Origin: Bacteroidales bacterium M7
GTDB taxonomy: Bacteria; Bacteroidota; Bacteroidia; Bacteroidales; Muribaculaceae
Length of the DNA: 26,450 nucleotides
Reading direction: 5' to 3'
NCBI GenBank assembly: GCA_001689515.1
Contig: LUJR01000027.1
Span: forward strand, 1-26,450
Shown: positions 1 to 8,237 of the stretch, piece after piece
Layout of the letters: the number at the start of each line of letters is the position of its first letter
How positions within the stretch are numbered: position 1 is the first letter of the stretch
Notes under the pieces: model-generated
Seen by the model: the letters and a program-made list of their open reading frames with translations, nothing else
Told to the model about the DNA's origin: nothing
Databases searched by the model: none
Program-made: the position numbers and the translations under genes

Positions 1-41
1 TGCTACTGACCCCTTTTTACCATGCGCCCATATCATGATGC

Positions 42-76
42 AAAAAAATCCCGTCGCTCTGGGCAGAGGGACGGGA
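42..76 (-). terminator. Intrinsic terminator, minus strand
   Basis: TCCCGTC (49-55) pairs with GACGGGA (70-76), and CTCT (57-60) pairs with AGAG (65-68) around a GGGC loop, with one mismatch between the two stems. On the minus strand the stem is followed by seven T residues (48-42). The U run is on the minus side only, so it ends leftward transcripts. Confidence 0.75.
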
Positions 77-198
77 CCGGTTTCTCATTTTACAAACTGA
101 TGTTTTTATTATCCTGATTATTGAAACGCTTTAGGGGGCGCTTCTCAGTGTTATATGGTAATTAGAAATAGAAGGTTCGAAAGATTGGTGTTTGTTTG
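42..198 (-). ncRNA. Candidate small RNA or attenuated leader, about 155 nt
   Basis: The interval is bounded by a consensus promoter (204-233) and an intrinsic terminator (49-76 plus a T run), both on the minus strand. It also holds a small hairpin, GAAGCG (144-139) with CGTTTC (128-123), whose loop is C-rich (CCCCCTAAAG). The only ATG before the terminator is at 88-86; it opens a 23-codon frame that runs through the terminator, so no classic leader peptide precedes it. It could be a free-standing sRNA, or the attenuated 5' leader of a gene beyond position 1. I cannot assign a known RNA family. The rest of 1-360 holds only the neuA promoter. Confidence 0.45.
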
Positions 199-203
199 TA
201 TTA

Positions 204-233
204 CAAAGGTAGACAGTTTTTTTGAATCTGCAA
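204..233 (-). promoter_or_regulatory. Bacteroidota-type promoter for a short leftward transcript
   Basis: Read on the minus strand there is TTG at 233-231, a 19-nt spacer, then TACCTTTG at 211-204. This matches the Bacteroidota sigma-ABfr consensus (TTTG, 19-21 nt, TAnnTTTG) closely. Transcription would start near 198 and run left toward the hairpin at 49-76. No protein gene on the minus strand begins close behind it. Confidence 0.6.
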
Positions 234-304
234 TGTTTTGTTGGGTATTTTAACAATTATAAATATATTTTTAATATTAGTGCCACGAAATGTGACAGGA
301 GCGG

Positions 305-334
305 TGTGCATCTCGGTCTAATTTACTATCTTTG
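305..334 (+). promoter_or_regulatory. Probable promoter of the nonulosonate cytidylyltransferase gene
   Basis: TATCTTTG at 327-334 matches the TAnnTTTG -7 element. The upstream element is weak (TGTG at 305-308, 18-nt spacer). Transcription would start near 341 and leave a 5' leader of about 20 nt before the ATG at 361. Confidence 0.5.
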
Positions 335-360
335 TATCTGCTATTTACACGTTTTGACCC

Positions 361-1065
361 ATGTCTGACCGCATACTGTTTGTCATACCTGCCCGAGGAG
401 GCAGCAAAGGCATCCCGCATAAAAATATCAAGCCGTTTGCCGGACAGCCGCTCATTGCGTATTCGCTTGAGGCTGCCCGCGTTCTGACGGATGATGCGCA
501 TATCATTCTCTCCACTGATGATGAGCGCATAGCCGAAGTGGCAAAGGAGCTCGGTTATGATACGGCTTATCGCCGTCCGGCGGAGCTTGCCACCGATACT
601 GCCGGAAGCCGCGAGGTCATATTGGATGCAATGGATAATGCCGATGCCATGGGAGTAGAGTATGACAAAGTAGTGCTTCTGCAACCTACATCGCCATTGC
701 GCACAGTCGCTGACATCGTTAAAGCTATAGAGGCTTATGATGCCACTCCTGACTGCGACATGGCTGTCACGGTCACCGAGGCGGCATGCAATCCATATTA
801 TGACTGCTTTGAGACCGATGCTGACGGTGTGCTTCATGTATCCAAGGGGGACGGTACGCTGACGCGCAGGCAGGATGCTCCCAAGGCGTGGCAATATAAC
901 GGAGCAGTCTATGTGATGCGTCCGGAGTCGGTCAGGCGGTATGCTCTCGGGGCTATGCCGCGCCGCATAGCTGTGGAGATGCCGCGGTCGCGGTCGGTGG
1001 ATCTTGACACTCCGCTTGACTGGACTATCGCCGAGATGATATATAACGATATGCAAAAGAGCTGA
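361..1065 (+). CDS. CMP-nonulosonic acid synthetase (NeuA/LegF-like cytidylyltransferase)
   Basis: A 234-aa cytoplasmic protein of the acylneuraminate cytidylyltransferase family, which activates a nine-carbon sugar acid with CTP to give CMP-sugar and pyrophosphate for surface glycan synthesis. Visible motifs are ARGGSKGIPHKNIK at residues 11-24 (nucleotide loop), LQPTSPLR near the middle, RQDAPKAWQYNGAVYV, and the C-terminal DLDTPLDW, whose acidic residues bind the metal. Length is normal for single-domain members. The sugar (sialic, legionaminic or pseudaminic acid) cannot be read from sequence alone. The next gene, a CBS-domain nucleotidyltransferase 3 nt downstream, resembles PtmE of Campylobacter legionaminic acid synthesis, which favours a LegF/PtmB-type role. 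No synthase, epimerase or sialyltransferase gene is in the window. Confidence 0.88.
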   Translation: MSDRILFVIPARGGSKGIPHKNIKPFAGQPLIAYSLEAARVLTDDAHIILSTDDERIAEVAKELGYDTAYRRPAELATDTAGSREVILDAMDNADAMGVEYDKVVLLQPTSPLRTVADIVKAIEAYDATPDCDMAVTVTEAACNPYYDCFETDADGVLHVSKGDGTLTRRQDAPKAWQYNGAVYVMRPESVRRYALGAMPRRIAVEMPRSRSVDLDTPLDWTIAEMIYNDMQKS

Positions 1066-1068
1066 CAG

Positions 1069-2112
1069 ATGAAAAGCAACATAATCCATACAGACGCGAC
1101 GCTGCTTGATGCACTCAGAGCCATAAATGACCTGTCGGGACAGCTGATGACGCTGATTGTCACCGATGCCGACGGGCGCATGGCTGGCACACTGACTGAC
1201 GGGGATATCCGACGGGCGCTTATCGCTGGCGAGGGACTGGATGAGACTGTCGCCGTAGCCATGAAGCGTGATTTCCATTACCTGAAAGCTCAGGATATAG
1301 ATGTGGCTGCGCTGGCATCATATCGTAGCAAGGGGATTCGCATGATCCCTGTGCTTGACGATGACGGACACGTGGTGCGAGTGCTTGACACATCCCGGCA
1401 GTCGACATTGCTGCCGGTGCGCGCCATAGTGATGGCGGGAGGACGTGGCGAACGATTGCGCCCGATGACACTTACCACTCCAAAACCGCTGCTTAAGGTA
1501 GGCGAGAAGGCAATCATAGACTATAACATAGCCATGCTTGCGGCTGCCGGTATCACCGACATCACTGTGACCACGCATTATCTCGCCGAACAGATTGAGG
1601 CGCATTTCGCTGAGGAGGTATGCGGGGTAAAGGTGAGATGCGTACGGGAAGTTTCCCCTCTCGGCACCATAGGGGCAGTGTCGCTGGCTGATATCCCAGA
1701 GACAGGCACTACGCTTGTCATGAACAGCGATTTGCTCACTTCTCTGTCGCTTGAAGACATGTGGCTCCATCATCGCGCCACAGGGGCTATGCTGACTGTG
1801 GCTGCCATACCATATACCATTTCGGTTCCGTATGCAATTCTTGATACAGAGGGCTGCATGGTGAAGTCGTTTGTCGAGAAGCCGTCATACACCCATCATG
1901 CCAATGCTGGCATATACATGATTGACAATGCGTTGCTTCGTCAGGTCCGCTCTGACGTCCATACTGATGCAACCGACCTGATAGACAGCGCGTTGGCACA
2001 GAATATGCCTGTGTCGTTTTATCCGATCAACGGCACATGGATTGACATAGGAGCCCCCAATGACTATGCACGTGCCCAGGAGTTGATGCGTTATCACTCC
2101 GGGAACAAATAA
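1069..2112 (+). CDS. CBS-domain sugar-phosphate nucleotidyltransferase (PtmE-like)
   Basis: A 347-aa protein with two parts. Residues 1-115 form a CBS pair, with TLTDGDIRRAL at 41-51 typical of the fold. Residues 118-347 are an NTP_transferase domain with the signature MAGGRGERLRPMT at 122-134 and PKPLL just after. This architecture matches PtmE of Campylobacter, a glucosamine-1-phosphate guanylyltransferase that starts legionaminic acid synthesis, and many mannose-1-phosphate guanylyltransferase-like proteins. It follows the cytidylyltransferase by 3 nt, so the two are almost certainly co-transcribed. The CBS part probably senses a nucleotide. Catalytic class is secure; the exact sugar and nucleotide are inferred. 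Confidence 0.85.
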   Translation: MKSNIIHTDATLLDALRAINDLSGQLMTLIVTDADGRMAGTLTDGDIRRALIAGEGLDETVAVAMKRDFHYLKAQDIDVAALASYRSKGIRMIPVLDDDGHVVRVLDTSRQSTLLPVRAIVMAGGRGERLRPMTLTTPKPLLKVGEKAIIDYNIAMLAAAGITDITVTTHYLAEQIEAHFAEEVCGVKVRCVREVSPLGTIGAVSLADIPETGTTLVMNSDLLTSLSLEDMWLHHRATGAMLTVAAIPYTISVPYAILDTEGCMVKSFVEKPSYTHHANAGIYMIDNALLRQVRSDVHTDATDLIDSALAQNMPVSFYPINGTWIDIGAPNDYARAQELMRYHSGNK

Positions 2113-2171
2113 GGCGCGTGGCTGTTAAAATCAATGATACTCTACTCAATACACACTCTCAATAGTATTCC

Positions 2172-3362
2172 ATGGCTGATTCCAATTTCATAGACTATGT
2201 AAAGATAATGTGCCGTTCGGGCAAGGGCGGTGCTGGTTCTCGCCATTTCTATAGGGCGAAATATGTGCCTAAGGGTGGTCCTGACGGCGGTGACGGTGGC
2301 AGAGGGGGGCATATCATCCTCAAAGGTAACCGCAACATGTGGACTCTGCTCCCGCTCAAATACCGCAGACATATATTTGCCGGCAACGGTCAGAGCGGCA
2401 CTGGCGGACGCAGTTTCGGCAAGGACGGAGAGGACATAGTCGTGGAGGTGCCTTGCGGCACTGTGGTGTTTGATGCCGAGACGGGCGATTATCTCTGTGA
2501 AGTAACCGATGACGGCGAAGAGGTGAAGCTCCTCAAAGGCGGTCGTGGTGGCTTGGGCAACTGGCACTTCAAGAGCGCGACCAACCGCACTCCGCGCTAT
2601 GCTCAGCCTGGAGAGCCGGCTATTGAGAAGACCATCATCCTGGAGCTGAAACTGCTGGCTGATGTCGGCTTGGTGGGATTCCCCAATGCAGGCAAGTCCA
2701 CTCTGCTGTCGGCTGTGTCGGCGGCGCGTCCCAAGATAGCCGACTATCCGTTTACCACCATGGAGCCGCAGCTCGGCATCGTAGAGTATCGAGGCAACCG
2801 CTCATTTGTCATGGCTGACATCCCCGGCATCATAGAAGGTGCCGCCGAGGGCAAAGGCTTAGGACTGCGTTTCCTCCGTCACATAGAGCGCAATGCCGTG
2901 CTCCTGTTCATGATCCCGGCTGATGCCATAGACATCAAGGCGGAGTATGAGGTGCTGATAGGGGAGTTGCACAAATTCAATCCTGAACTGGTCGACAAAC
3001 CCCGTGTGCTCGCCATCTCCAAGAGCGATATGCTTGACGAGGAGCTGATGGAAGCAATGGAGGCGGAGCTGCCTAAGGATATACCGCATCAGTTCATCTC
3101 GGCTGTCACAGGTTTCGGACTGACCGAACTTAAAGACAAGCTCTGGTCAGCCATCACTGACGAACGCAACCAGATAGCCACATCAGACATCATCCACCGT
3201 CCGCTCGACAAGCACCACCGTGTGCGCGAGGAGGATGAGTTCATCTTCGAGCAGGCTCCTCAGCTTCCCTCGGACGATGAGGACTTTGACGAAGATTATG
3301 ACGATGACGATTACGAAGAAATAGACGAGTTCGATTACCCGACCGATGACATAAAACTTTGA
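2172..3362 (+). CDS. obgE: GTPase ObgE/CgtA
   Basis: A 396-aa ribosome-associated GTPase involved in 50S assembly and stress control. The glycine-rich OBG fold spans about 1-160, with dense Gly clusters such as GGPDGGDGGRGG at 35-46. The G domain follows: G1 GFPNAGKST at 169-177, G3 DIPG at 216-219, G4 SKSD at 283-286 and G5 SAVTG at 310-314. The tail after 365 is almost wholly Asp/Glu, a common feature of Obg C-termini. It begins 59 nt after the nucleotidyltransferase gene; I see no clear separate promoter, so read-through is possible. A terminator follows at 3381-3425. Confidence 0.97.
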   Translation: MADSNFIDYVKIMCRSGKGGAGSRHFYRAKYVPKGGPDGGDGGRGGHIILKGNRNMWTLLPLKYRRHIFAGNGQSGTGGRSFGKDGEDIVVEVPCGTVVFDAETGDYLCEVTDDGEEVKLLKGGRGGLGNWHFKSATNRTPRYAQPGEPAIEKTIILELKLLADVGLVGFPNAGKSTLLSAVSAARPKIADYPFTTMEPQLGIVEYRGNRSFVMADIPGIIEGAAEGKGLGLRFLRHIERNAVLLFMIPADAIDIKAEYEVLIGELHKFNPELVDKPRVLAISKSDMLDEELMEAMEAELPKDIPHQFISAVTGFGLTELKDKLWSAITDERNQIATSDIIHRPLDKHHRVREEDEFIFEQAPQLPSDDEDFDEDYDDDDYEEIDEFDYPTDDIKL

Positions 3363-3380
3363 TTCGGTCAACATATATAA

Positions 3381-3425
3381 GGCAGCATCGTGACACTGTC
3401 AGTCACGGTGCTGCCTTCCGTTTTT
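3381..3425 (+). terminator. Intrinsic terminator after obgE
   Basis: A 14-bp stem (3381-3394 with 3402-3415, one T-G wobble) has a 7-nt loop and is followed by TTCCGTTTTT. It lies between obgE and the convergent hydrolase gene. Confidence 0.85.
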
Positions 3426-3439
3426 AGTGTAATGGACTA

Positions 3440-4087
3440 TTATTTATATTGCTTCTTTACCTCGTCAAGGCTTATGCACTTTATGCCCATGTTGCGCATG
3501 TCGTAGATGTTGGCTTGGGCTACTTCGGGTGTTTTGGCTGAGCAGGCATCGGTGCACACTACGGTCTCATAGTTATAGCTCATGGCATCGTTGGCTGTGC
3601 CGCGCACACAGTTGGGATACTGTGTCCCAGCCAGGATTACTGTGTTTACGCCTAAGCGACGCAGTATGAGGTCAAGCTGGGTGTTGAAAAACGCGCTGTT
3701 GCGGAATTTAGCCACCACGAGGTCGTCTTTTTCGGGTTCGAGTCCTTTGACTATCTCTGCGCCCCAGGTGCCGGGGACACAGTAGCCGGGCTTTCCGTCG
3801 GTAAAGAGCGGCACTCGCGGCTCGTCGACATCCAACCCTGACGGGCGGTGCTCGCGGACTATGTAGATGATTTTCCAGCCGTTGTCACGGCCGTATTTGA
3901 CCAGATCCTGGATGGCTGGGATTGTGGGCTTGGCGCCGGCGACACAGAGCACACCGTCAGGCTCTACGAAATCGTTCTGCATGTCGATGATGATGATAGC
4001 TTTGTCGGCTTTTTCGGTTGTGGAAGCCGCTGATACCAGGCTGGCTGTGAAGAGAATGCTACACAGCAGGGGAATTAATCTTTTCAT
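3440..4087 (-). CDS. Exported isochorismatase-fold cysteine hydrolase
   Basis: A 215-aa protein with an N-terminal signal peptide (about residues 1-20, MKRLIPLL then a hydrophobic stretch ending in VSAAS) followed by an isochorismatase/nicotinamidase-like fold. The catalytic triad is visible: Asp35 in IIDMQNDF, Lys127 in VAKFRNSAFF, and Cys160 in GTQYPNCVRGTANDA. Family members hydrolyse amides such as nicotinamide, or vinyl ethers. Most are cytoplasmic, so a periplasmic location is notable. It lies 71 nt downstream of a porin gene on the same strand with no evident terminator between them, suggesting import and hydrolysis of the same small molecule. The substrate is unknown. Confidence 0.85.
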   Translation of the reverse strand: MKRLIPLLCSILFTASLVSAASTTEKADKAIIIIDMQNDFVEPDGVLCVAGAKPTIPAIQDLVKYGRDNGWKIIYIVREHRPSGLDVDEPRVPLFTDGKPGYCVPGTWGAEIVKGLEPEKDDLVVAKFRNSAFFNTQLDLILRRLGVNTVILAGTQYPNCVRGTANDAMSYNYETVVCTDACSAKTPEVAQANIYDMRNMGIKCISLDEVKKQYK

Positions 4088-4158
4088 AACTTAGAAATTG
4101 TTTGGTTAGGTATGATAATACATGTTGGTTATATGTTGTTGGCTGATATATAGCTCAA

Positions 4159-5187
4159 TCAGAAGCTCACAGCAAGCTCTACGACCACCTTGTCGCTCTG
4201 TCCGGTCGGGACTGAGACATCATGATGATAGAAATACTTCTCATAGTTGATACGTATGTCAGCATGGAGTTTCTGCTGGATATGGCTTATGGTGGAGCCG
4301 ACGGTGATGCGGTTGCGTGCAGGCATGTCGGCTGTCAGGTTTCCGTCATCAGTCAAGTCTCCTGAATTATGTGCTGTCATGCCATCAAAACGGGTCTGGA
4401 ATGACAGACGATTGAATATCCCGGCATTGATAGGGAAGTTGTAATCGCCGAACACTGAGTATCCATGAGATGCAGAAGCATAGCGGTGAGTGTAATGCTT
4501 GTACATATACTCGCCTTCCACATTCCATCGTCCGCTTTTATATATGATGGCAGCATCTGTGAGATTTATGCGTCCGGCTGGCGGCACCGAGGACTGGAAG
4601 CCGACATTTAATCCGAAGGCATGAAGCTGCCATAGTACTGATGCCGAGAATGTAGGCGTGCGGGTCCATACATCATGATCGGCTACTGAAGTCGGATTAA
4701 ACACTGCGGCTTTCATGGTCAGAGGTATGACGGGCAGTGTATATGCGATTTCCGCACCGACACCGCGGGCATTGCACATCTGCTTGCCTATAAAGGCTCG
4801 GTTGGCAAATATATATGCCGCCGGGGCTCTTAACGGTTCAATGCCTACAGGCATCAGGAACTGTCCGGCTCTGACCTTAAGCCCCTTTGTCACAGTGATC
4901 CCACCCCAGGCATCAAGAATCTTGATTTTTCCCTGATCGCAAAAATCCACCTGTACCAGATAGTCTATCGCCGGGATGATATTTCCACTCATGGAAACAC
5001 GTGCGTTTCTTACTTCAAACCGGTTGTAGGCATCTTTCGTTTCGATTTCCCAGCGTGGGCGTACCACACCGTGTATCGTCGGCAGATAGCTTGTTTTCTT
5101 TGTGTCACTGCTATTTGGCATCTCTTCAGCCGAGCCATATGAGCTTTGGAGGGATAACAGGATGAATATAAAAACAATCTTTTTCAT
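4159..5187 (-). CDS. Outer-membrane porin, phosphate-selective porin O/P-like
   Basis: A 342-aa protein with a signal peptide (MKKIVFIFILLSLQSSYGSA) and an alternating beta-barrel pattern ending in Phe, as expected for a BAM-assembled barrel. Porin_O_P-like blocks are present: RWEIETKDAYNRFEVRNARV near 45-65, DYLVQVDFCDQGKIKILDAW near 75-95 and LKVRAGQFLMPVGIE near 102-117. Proteins of this class form channels for anions or other small solutes. It is first in a likely two-gene operon with the exported hydrolase and has a consensus promoter at 5246-5277. The transported solute is not known; the phosphate label is a family name only. Confidence 0.8.
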   Translation of the reverse strand: MKKIVFIFILLSLQSSYGSAEEMPNSSDTKKTSYLPTIHGVVRPRWEIETKDAYNRFEVRNARVSMSGNIIPAIDYLVQVDFCDQGKIKILDAWGGITVTKGLKVRAGQFLMPVGIEPLRAPAAYIFANRAFIGKQMCNARGVGAEIAYTLPVIPLTMKAAVFNPTSVADHDVWTRTPTFSASVLWQLHAFGLNVGFQSSVPPAGRINLTDAAIIYKSGRWNVEGEYMYKHYTHRYASASHGYSVFGDYNFPINAGIFNRLSFQTRFDGMTAHNSGDLTDDGNLTADMPARNRITVGSTISHIQQKLHADIRINYEKYFYHHDVSVPTGQSDKVVVELAVSF

Positions 5188-5245
5188 AGAAGTTACTTTT
5201 AATTTGTATTACCTTCAGGCCTGTCAATGTGATACCGGTATGGCG

Positions 5246-5277
5246 CAAATTTAACCACTATGTTCTATAAATGCAAA
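5246..5277 (-). promoter_or_regulatory. Consensus promoter of the porin-hydrolase operon
   Basis: On the minus strand TTTG at 5277-5274 is followed by 20 nt and then TAAATTTG at 5253-5246, a full match to the Bacteroidota housekeeping promoter. The start point would be near 5240, giving a leader of about 50 nt. Confidence 0.75.
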
Positions 5278-5380
5278 TATTTTTAGCAAAAAGATTCAAT
5301 AAAACAATTATTGGTGTCATATTGATGTTGATTGGATTGCTTTTGTGGAAAAATGCTGCTGTTGTGTTTGGTATGGTTAT

Positions 5381-5434
5381 AAATATAAACGGAGGTCTCC
5401 GTCCAATTCTGGACGGAGACCTCCGTTTATATTT
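5381..5434 (-). terminator. Terminator of alaS: perfect 24-bp inverted repeat
   Basis: Positions 5381-5404 are the exact reverse complement of 5411-5434, with a 6-nt loop (AATTCT). The stem core is GC-rich and its outer ends are A/T, giving A and U tracts in either direction. It lies 13 nt beyond the alaS stop and upstream of the porin promoter, so it should end alaS transcripts and insulate the porin operon. Confidence 0.8.
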
Positions 5435-5446
5435 ATATTATGTCGT

Positions 5447-8068
5447 TTAGTGGATTGCTTCGAGGATTGATTGGGCTCCGGCTGAGATGCCGTCGGCATC
5501 CTTGCCTCCAGCCTGAGCGAAGCCGGGCTGACCGCCGCCACCGCCTTTGATGGCTTTGGCTGCCTCGCGGATGATTTTTCCGGCGTTGAGGTCATGCGAT
5601 TTTACAAGATCCTCGGTAATCATAAGGGTGAGCAGAGGCTTGCCTGTTGAATCAACGGTAGCACCCACAAATACTGTGTTCTCTGGAGACGCGGCACGTA
5701 CGCTGAAAGCAACGTTTTTGACTGCTTCAGGTATTCTTATGCCAGTGAGATGGGCAATCTTAATGCCGTTGACTGTTTTTGCATCTTCAAGCACCTTTTT
5801 GGTCAATGTGGCTACGCGCTCATTGAAGTAGTCTTCCACCTGTTTTTTCAGCCCTGCATTTTCATCGATTGATTTGCGGAGGGCTGCTACGATATCAGGA
5901 GCATTGTTAAACAGTGTGGCTATGTCATGGAGCGTGTCACTCATTTCGTTCATCGCTTTCTCGACACGGGCTCCGGTGATGGCTTCGATGCGGCGTATGC
6001 CGGCAGCGATGCTGCTTTCGCTTATGATGCGTATCATGCCGATGTTGCCTGTGTTGTCTACGTGGGTACCACCGCAGAGTTCCACGGAATCGCCGTACTT
6101 GATCACGCGCACTTCATCGCCGTATTTTTCTCCGAAGAGAGCCATGGCACCCATGGCGCGGGCATCGGCTATGGGCATGTTGCGGTGTTCGTCACGTGCA
6201 ATTGCCTTGCGGACGGCAGCATTTGCGATATGTTCTACCTTTCGGAGCTCCTCAGGGGTTACCTTCTGGAAGTGAGAGAAGTCGAATCGGAGCAGGTCTG
6301 GTGATACAAACGAACCTTTCTGTTCTACATGCTCGCCGAGCACCTGGCGCAGAGCATGGTGGAGTAGGTGGGTGGCTGTATGGTTGGCTGAAGTGGCTTG
6401 GCGTGCTTCCTCGTTGATGGCTGCCTCAAAGGTTGCTGTAACGTCAGAGGGGAGTTTCTTGGTCAGATGGACGCCGATGCCGTTCTCACGCTTGGTGTCG
6501 TAGATTTCTATGGTCTCGTCGCCGGCAGTGAGTGTGCCGCGGTCACCTGTCTGACCACCCATCTCGGCATAGAAAGGAGTGGTGGAGAGGATGAGCTGAT
6601 AGTATTCCTTGCCTTTCTGCTTGACCTGACGGTAGCGGAGTATATGGGTGGGACAGCTTGTCACGTCATAGCCCACAAACTCGGGCTCGCCTTCGCGCAC
6701 TGTCACCCAGTCGCCTGTCTCCATGGCGGCAGCGTTGCGGGCGCGTTCCTTCTGCTGCTGCATTTCGGCATCAAATCCGGCATGGTCGAGTGTCATGCCG
6801 TTTTCTTTGAGTATCAGTTCGGTAAGGTCAAGAGGGAATCCGTAGGTGTCATAGAGCACGAATGCTTCATGACCTGAAATCTCGGTCTTTCCCTCGGCTT
6901 TGGCTGAGGCGATGGCATTGTCGAGCAGGCGGATGCCGTTTTCGAGTGTACGCAGGAATGAGTCCTCCTCCTCCTTGATTACGCGCATGATGAGTTCACG
7001 CTGTGCCGGCAGTTCGGGGTAAGCCTCGCCCATGCTTTCGATGAGGGTGTCGACGAGCTTGTAGATAAATGCCTGTTTCTGACCGAGGAATGTGTATGCA
7101 TAGCGCACGGCGCGGCGCAGGATGCGGCGGATAACATAGCCAGCCTTGGCGTTGCTCGGCAGCTGGGAGTCAGCGATGGAAAAGGCGATGGTGCGTACAT
7201 GGTCGGCTATGACGCGCATGGCTATGTCGACCTTCTTGTCATCGCCGTATTTGAGACCTGTGAGACTTGAGATCTTATTGATGAGTGGGGTGAACACATC
7301 GGTGTCGTAGTTGCTCTGCTTGCCTTGGAGAGCCATGCACAGACGCTCGAAGCCCATGCCGGTGTCGATTACCTTGGCGGGGAGCGGCTCAAGAGAGCCG
7401 TCGGCTTTACGGTTGTACTGCATGAACACGAGATTCCAGATCTCTATCACCTGCGGATGGTCGTGGTTGACGAGATCCCGTCCGGGTATCTTGGCACGCT
7501 CTTCATCCGACCGGAGATCGATGTGGATTTCACTACAGGGACCGCAGGGACCTGTATCACCCATCTCCCAGAAGTTGTCATGCTTGTTGCCGTTGATGAT
7601 ATGGTCAGTGGGGAGGTGTTTCTCCCAGTAGCCGGCGGCTTCGTCGTCACGGCTGAGACCTTCTTCGGGCGAGCCTTCAAACACCGTGGCATACAGGCGT
7701 TTGGGGTCAAGATGAAGCACATCTACCAGGTATTCCCATGCCCAGTCGATTGCCTCTTTCTTGAAATAGTCGCCAAATGACCAGTTGCCGAGCATCTCAA
7801 ACATGGTGTGGTGGTAGGTGTCCATGCCTACCTCCTCGAGGTCGTTGTGCTTGCCGCTCACGCGCAGACATTTCTGCGAATCGGCGACACGGCGCTCCTT
7901 GGCGGCTTTGTTGCCGAGGATGATGTCCTTGAACTGGTTCATGCCGGCGTTGGTAAACATCAGCGTGGGGTCATCTTTGATGACCATGGGTGCGGAGGGG
8001 ACGATTTTGTGTCCCTTGCTGCTGAAAAATTCTTTGAATGATTCGCGTATCTCCTTGGCTGTGAGCAT
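5447..8068 (-). CDS. alaS: Alanyl-tRNA synthetase
   Basis: An 873-aa enzyme that charges tRNA-Ala and clears mischarged Ser/Gly-tRNA-Ala. The class II catalytic core occupies about 1-240 (PTLMFTNAGMNQFKD at 34-48, GNWSFGDYFKKEA at 94-106). A tRNA-binding helical region follows. The editing domain has HTATH at 563-567 and CGGTH at 665-669, the zinc-binding residues. The C-terminal DHHA1-like C-Ala domain includes GGGGGQPGFAQAGGKD at 842-857. Length is typical and no key residue is missing. It is a monocistronic minus-strand gene with a promoter at 8106-8137 and a strong hairpin after the stop. Confidence 0.98.
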   Translation of the reverse strand: MLTAKEIRESFKEFFSSKGHKIVPSAPMVIKDDPTLMFTNAGMNQFKDIILGNKAAKERRVADSQKCLRVSGKHNDLEEVGMDTYHHTMFEMLGNWSFGDYFKKEAIDWAWEYLVDVLHLDPKRLYATVFEGSPEEGLSRDDEAAGYWEKHLPTDHIINGNKHDNFWEMGDTGPCGPCSEIHIDLRSDEERAKIPGRDLVNHDHPQVIEIWNLVFMQYNRKADGSLEPLPAKVIDTGMGFERLCMALQGKQSNYDTDVFTPLINKISSLTGLKYGDDKKVDIAMRVIADHVRTIAFSIADSQLPSNAKAGYVIRRILRRAVRYAYTFLGQKQAFIYKLVDTLIESMGEAYPELPAQRELIMRVIKEEEDSFLRTLENGIRLLDNAIASAKAEGKTEISGHEAFVLYDTYGFPLDLTELILKENGMTLDHAGFDAEMQQQKERARNAAAMETGDWVTVREGEPEFVGYDVTSCPTHILRYRQVKQKGKEYYQLILSTTPFYAEMGGQTGDRGTLTAGDETIEIYDTKRENGIGVHLTKKLPSDVTATFEAAINEEARQATSANHTATHLLHHALRQVLGEHVEQKGSFVSPDLLRFDFSHFQKVTPEELRKVEHIANAAVRKAIARDEHRNMPIADARAMGAMALFGEKYGDEVRVIKYGDSVELCGGTHVDNTGNIGMIRIISESSIAAGIRRIEAITGARVEKAMNEMSDTLHDIATLFNNAPDIVAALRKSIDENAGLKKQVEDYFNERVATLTKKVLEDAKTVNGIKIAHLTGIRIPEAVKNVAFSVRAASPENTVFVGATVDSTGKPLLTLMITEDLVKSHDLNAGKIIREAAKAIKGGGGGQPGFAQAGGKDADGISAGAQSILEAIH

Positions 8069-8105
8069 ATCGGGATGTATAAGTGTGTTTATGTTTTTGC
8101 GAGTG

Positions 8106-8137
8106 CAAATTTACGCTTTTCGCCCCATAAACGCAAA
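8106..8137 (-). promoter_or_regulatory. Promoter of alaS with a duplicated CAAATTTACG element
   Basis: On the minus strand TTTG at 8137-8134, a 20-nt spacer and TAAATTTG at 8113-8106 form a consensus promoter. The same 10-nt string GCAAATTTACG-type sequence occurs at both the -7 position (8105-8115) and the -33 position (8133-8143), so the upstream copy itself looks like a second -7 box without a partner. The leader would be about 30 nt. Confidence 0.65.
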
Positions 8138-8237
8138 TTTACGTCATATGGCTTGCGGCGTGTGATTCGTTCTTTCCAAATGTTTAAAACTGTTGACTCA
8201 CAAACATTTTCATATTGGGGATGTTTATCTTATGTGA

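Noticed and set aside
277..1278. 333-aa open frame on the minus strand across the cytidylyltransferase gene
   Set aside because: It is antisense to a gene with clear family motifs, has no recognisable domain, and its composition (rich in His, Arg, Ser and Ile) is that of a shadow frame.
5927..6877. Several plus-strand open frames of 94-159 aa inside alaS
   Set aside because: All are antisense shadows of alaS, which has intact motifs across the whole stretch.
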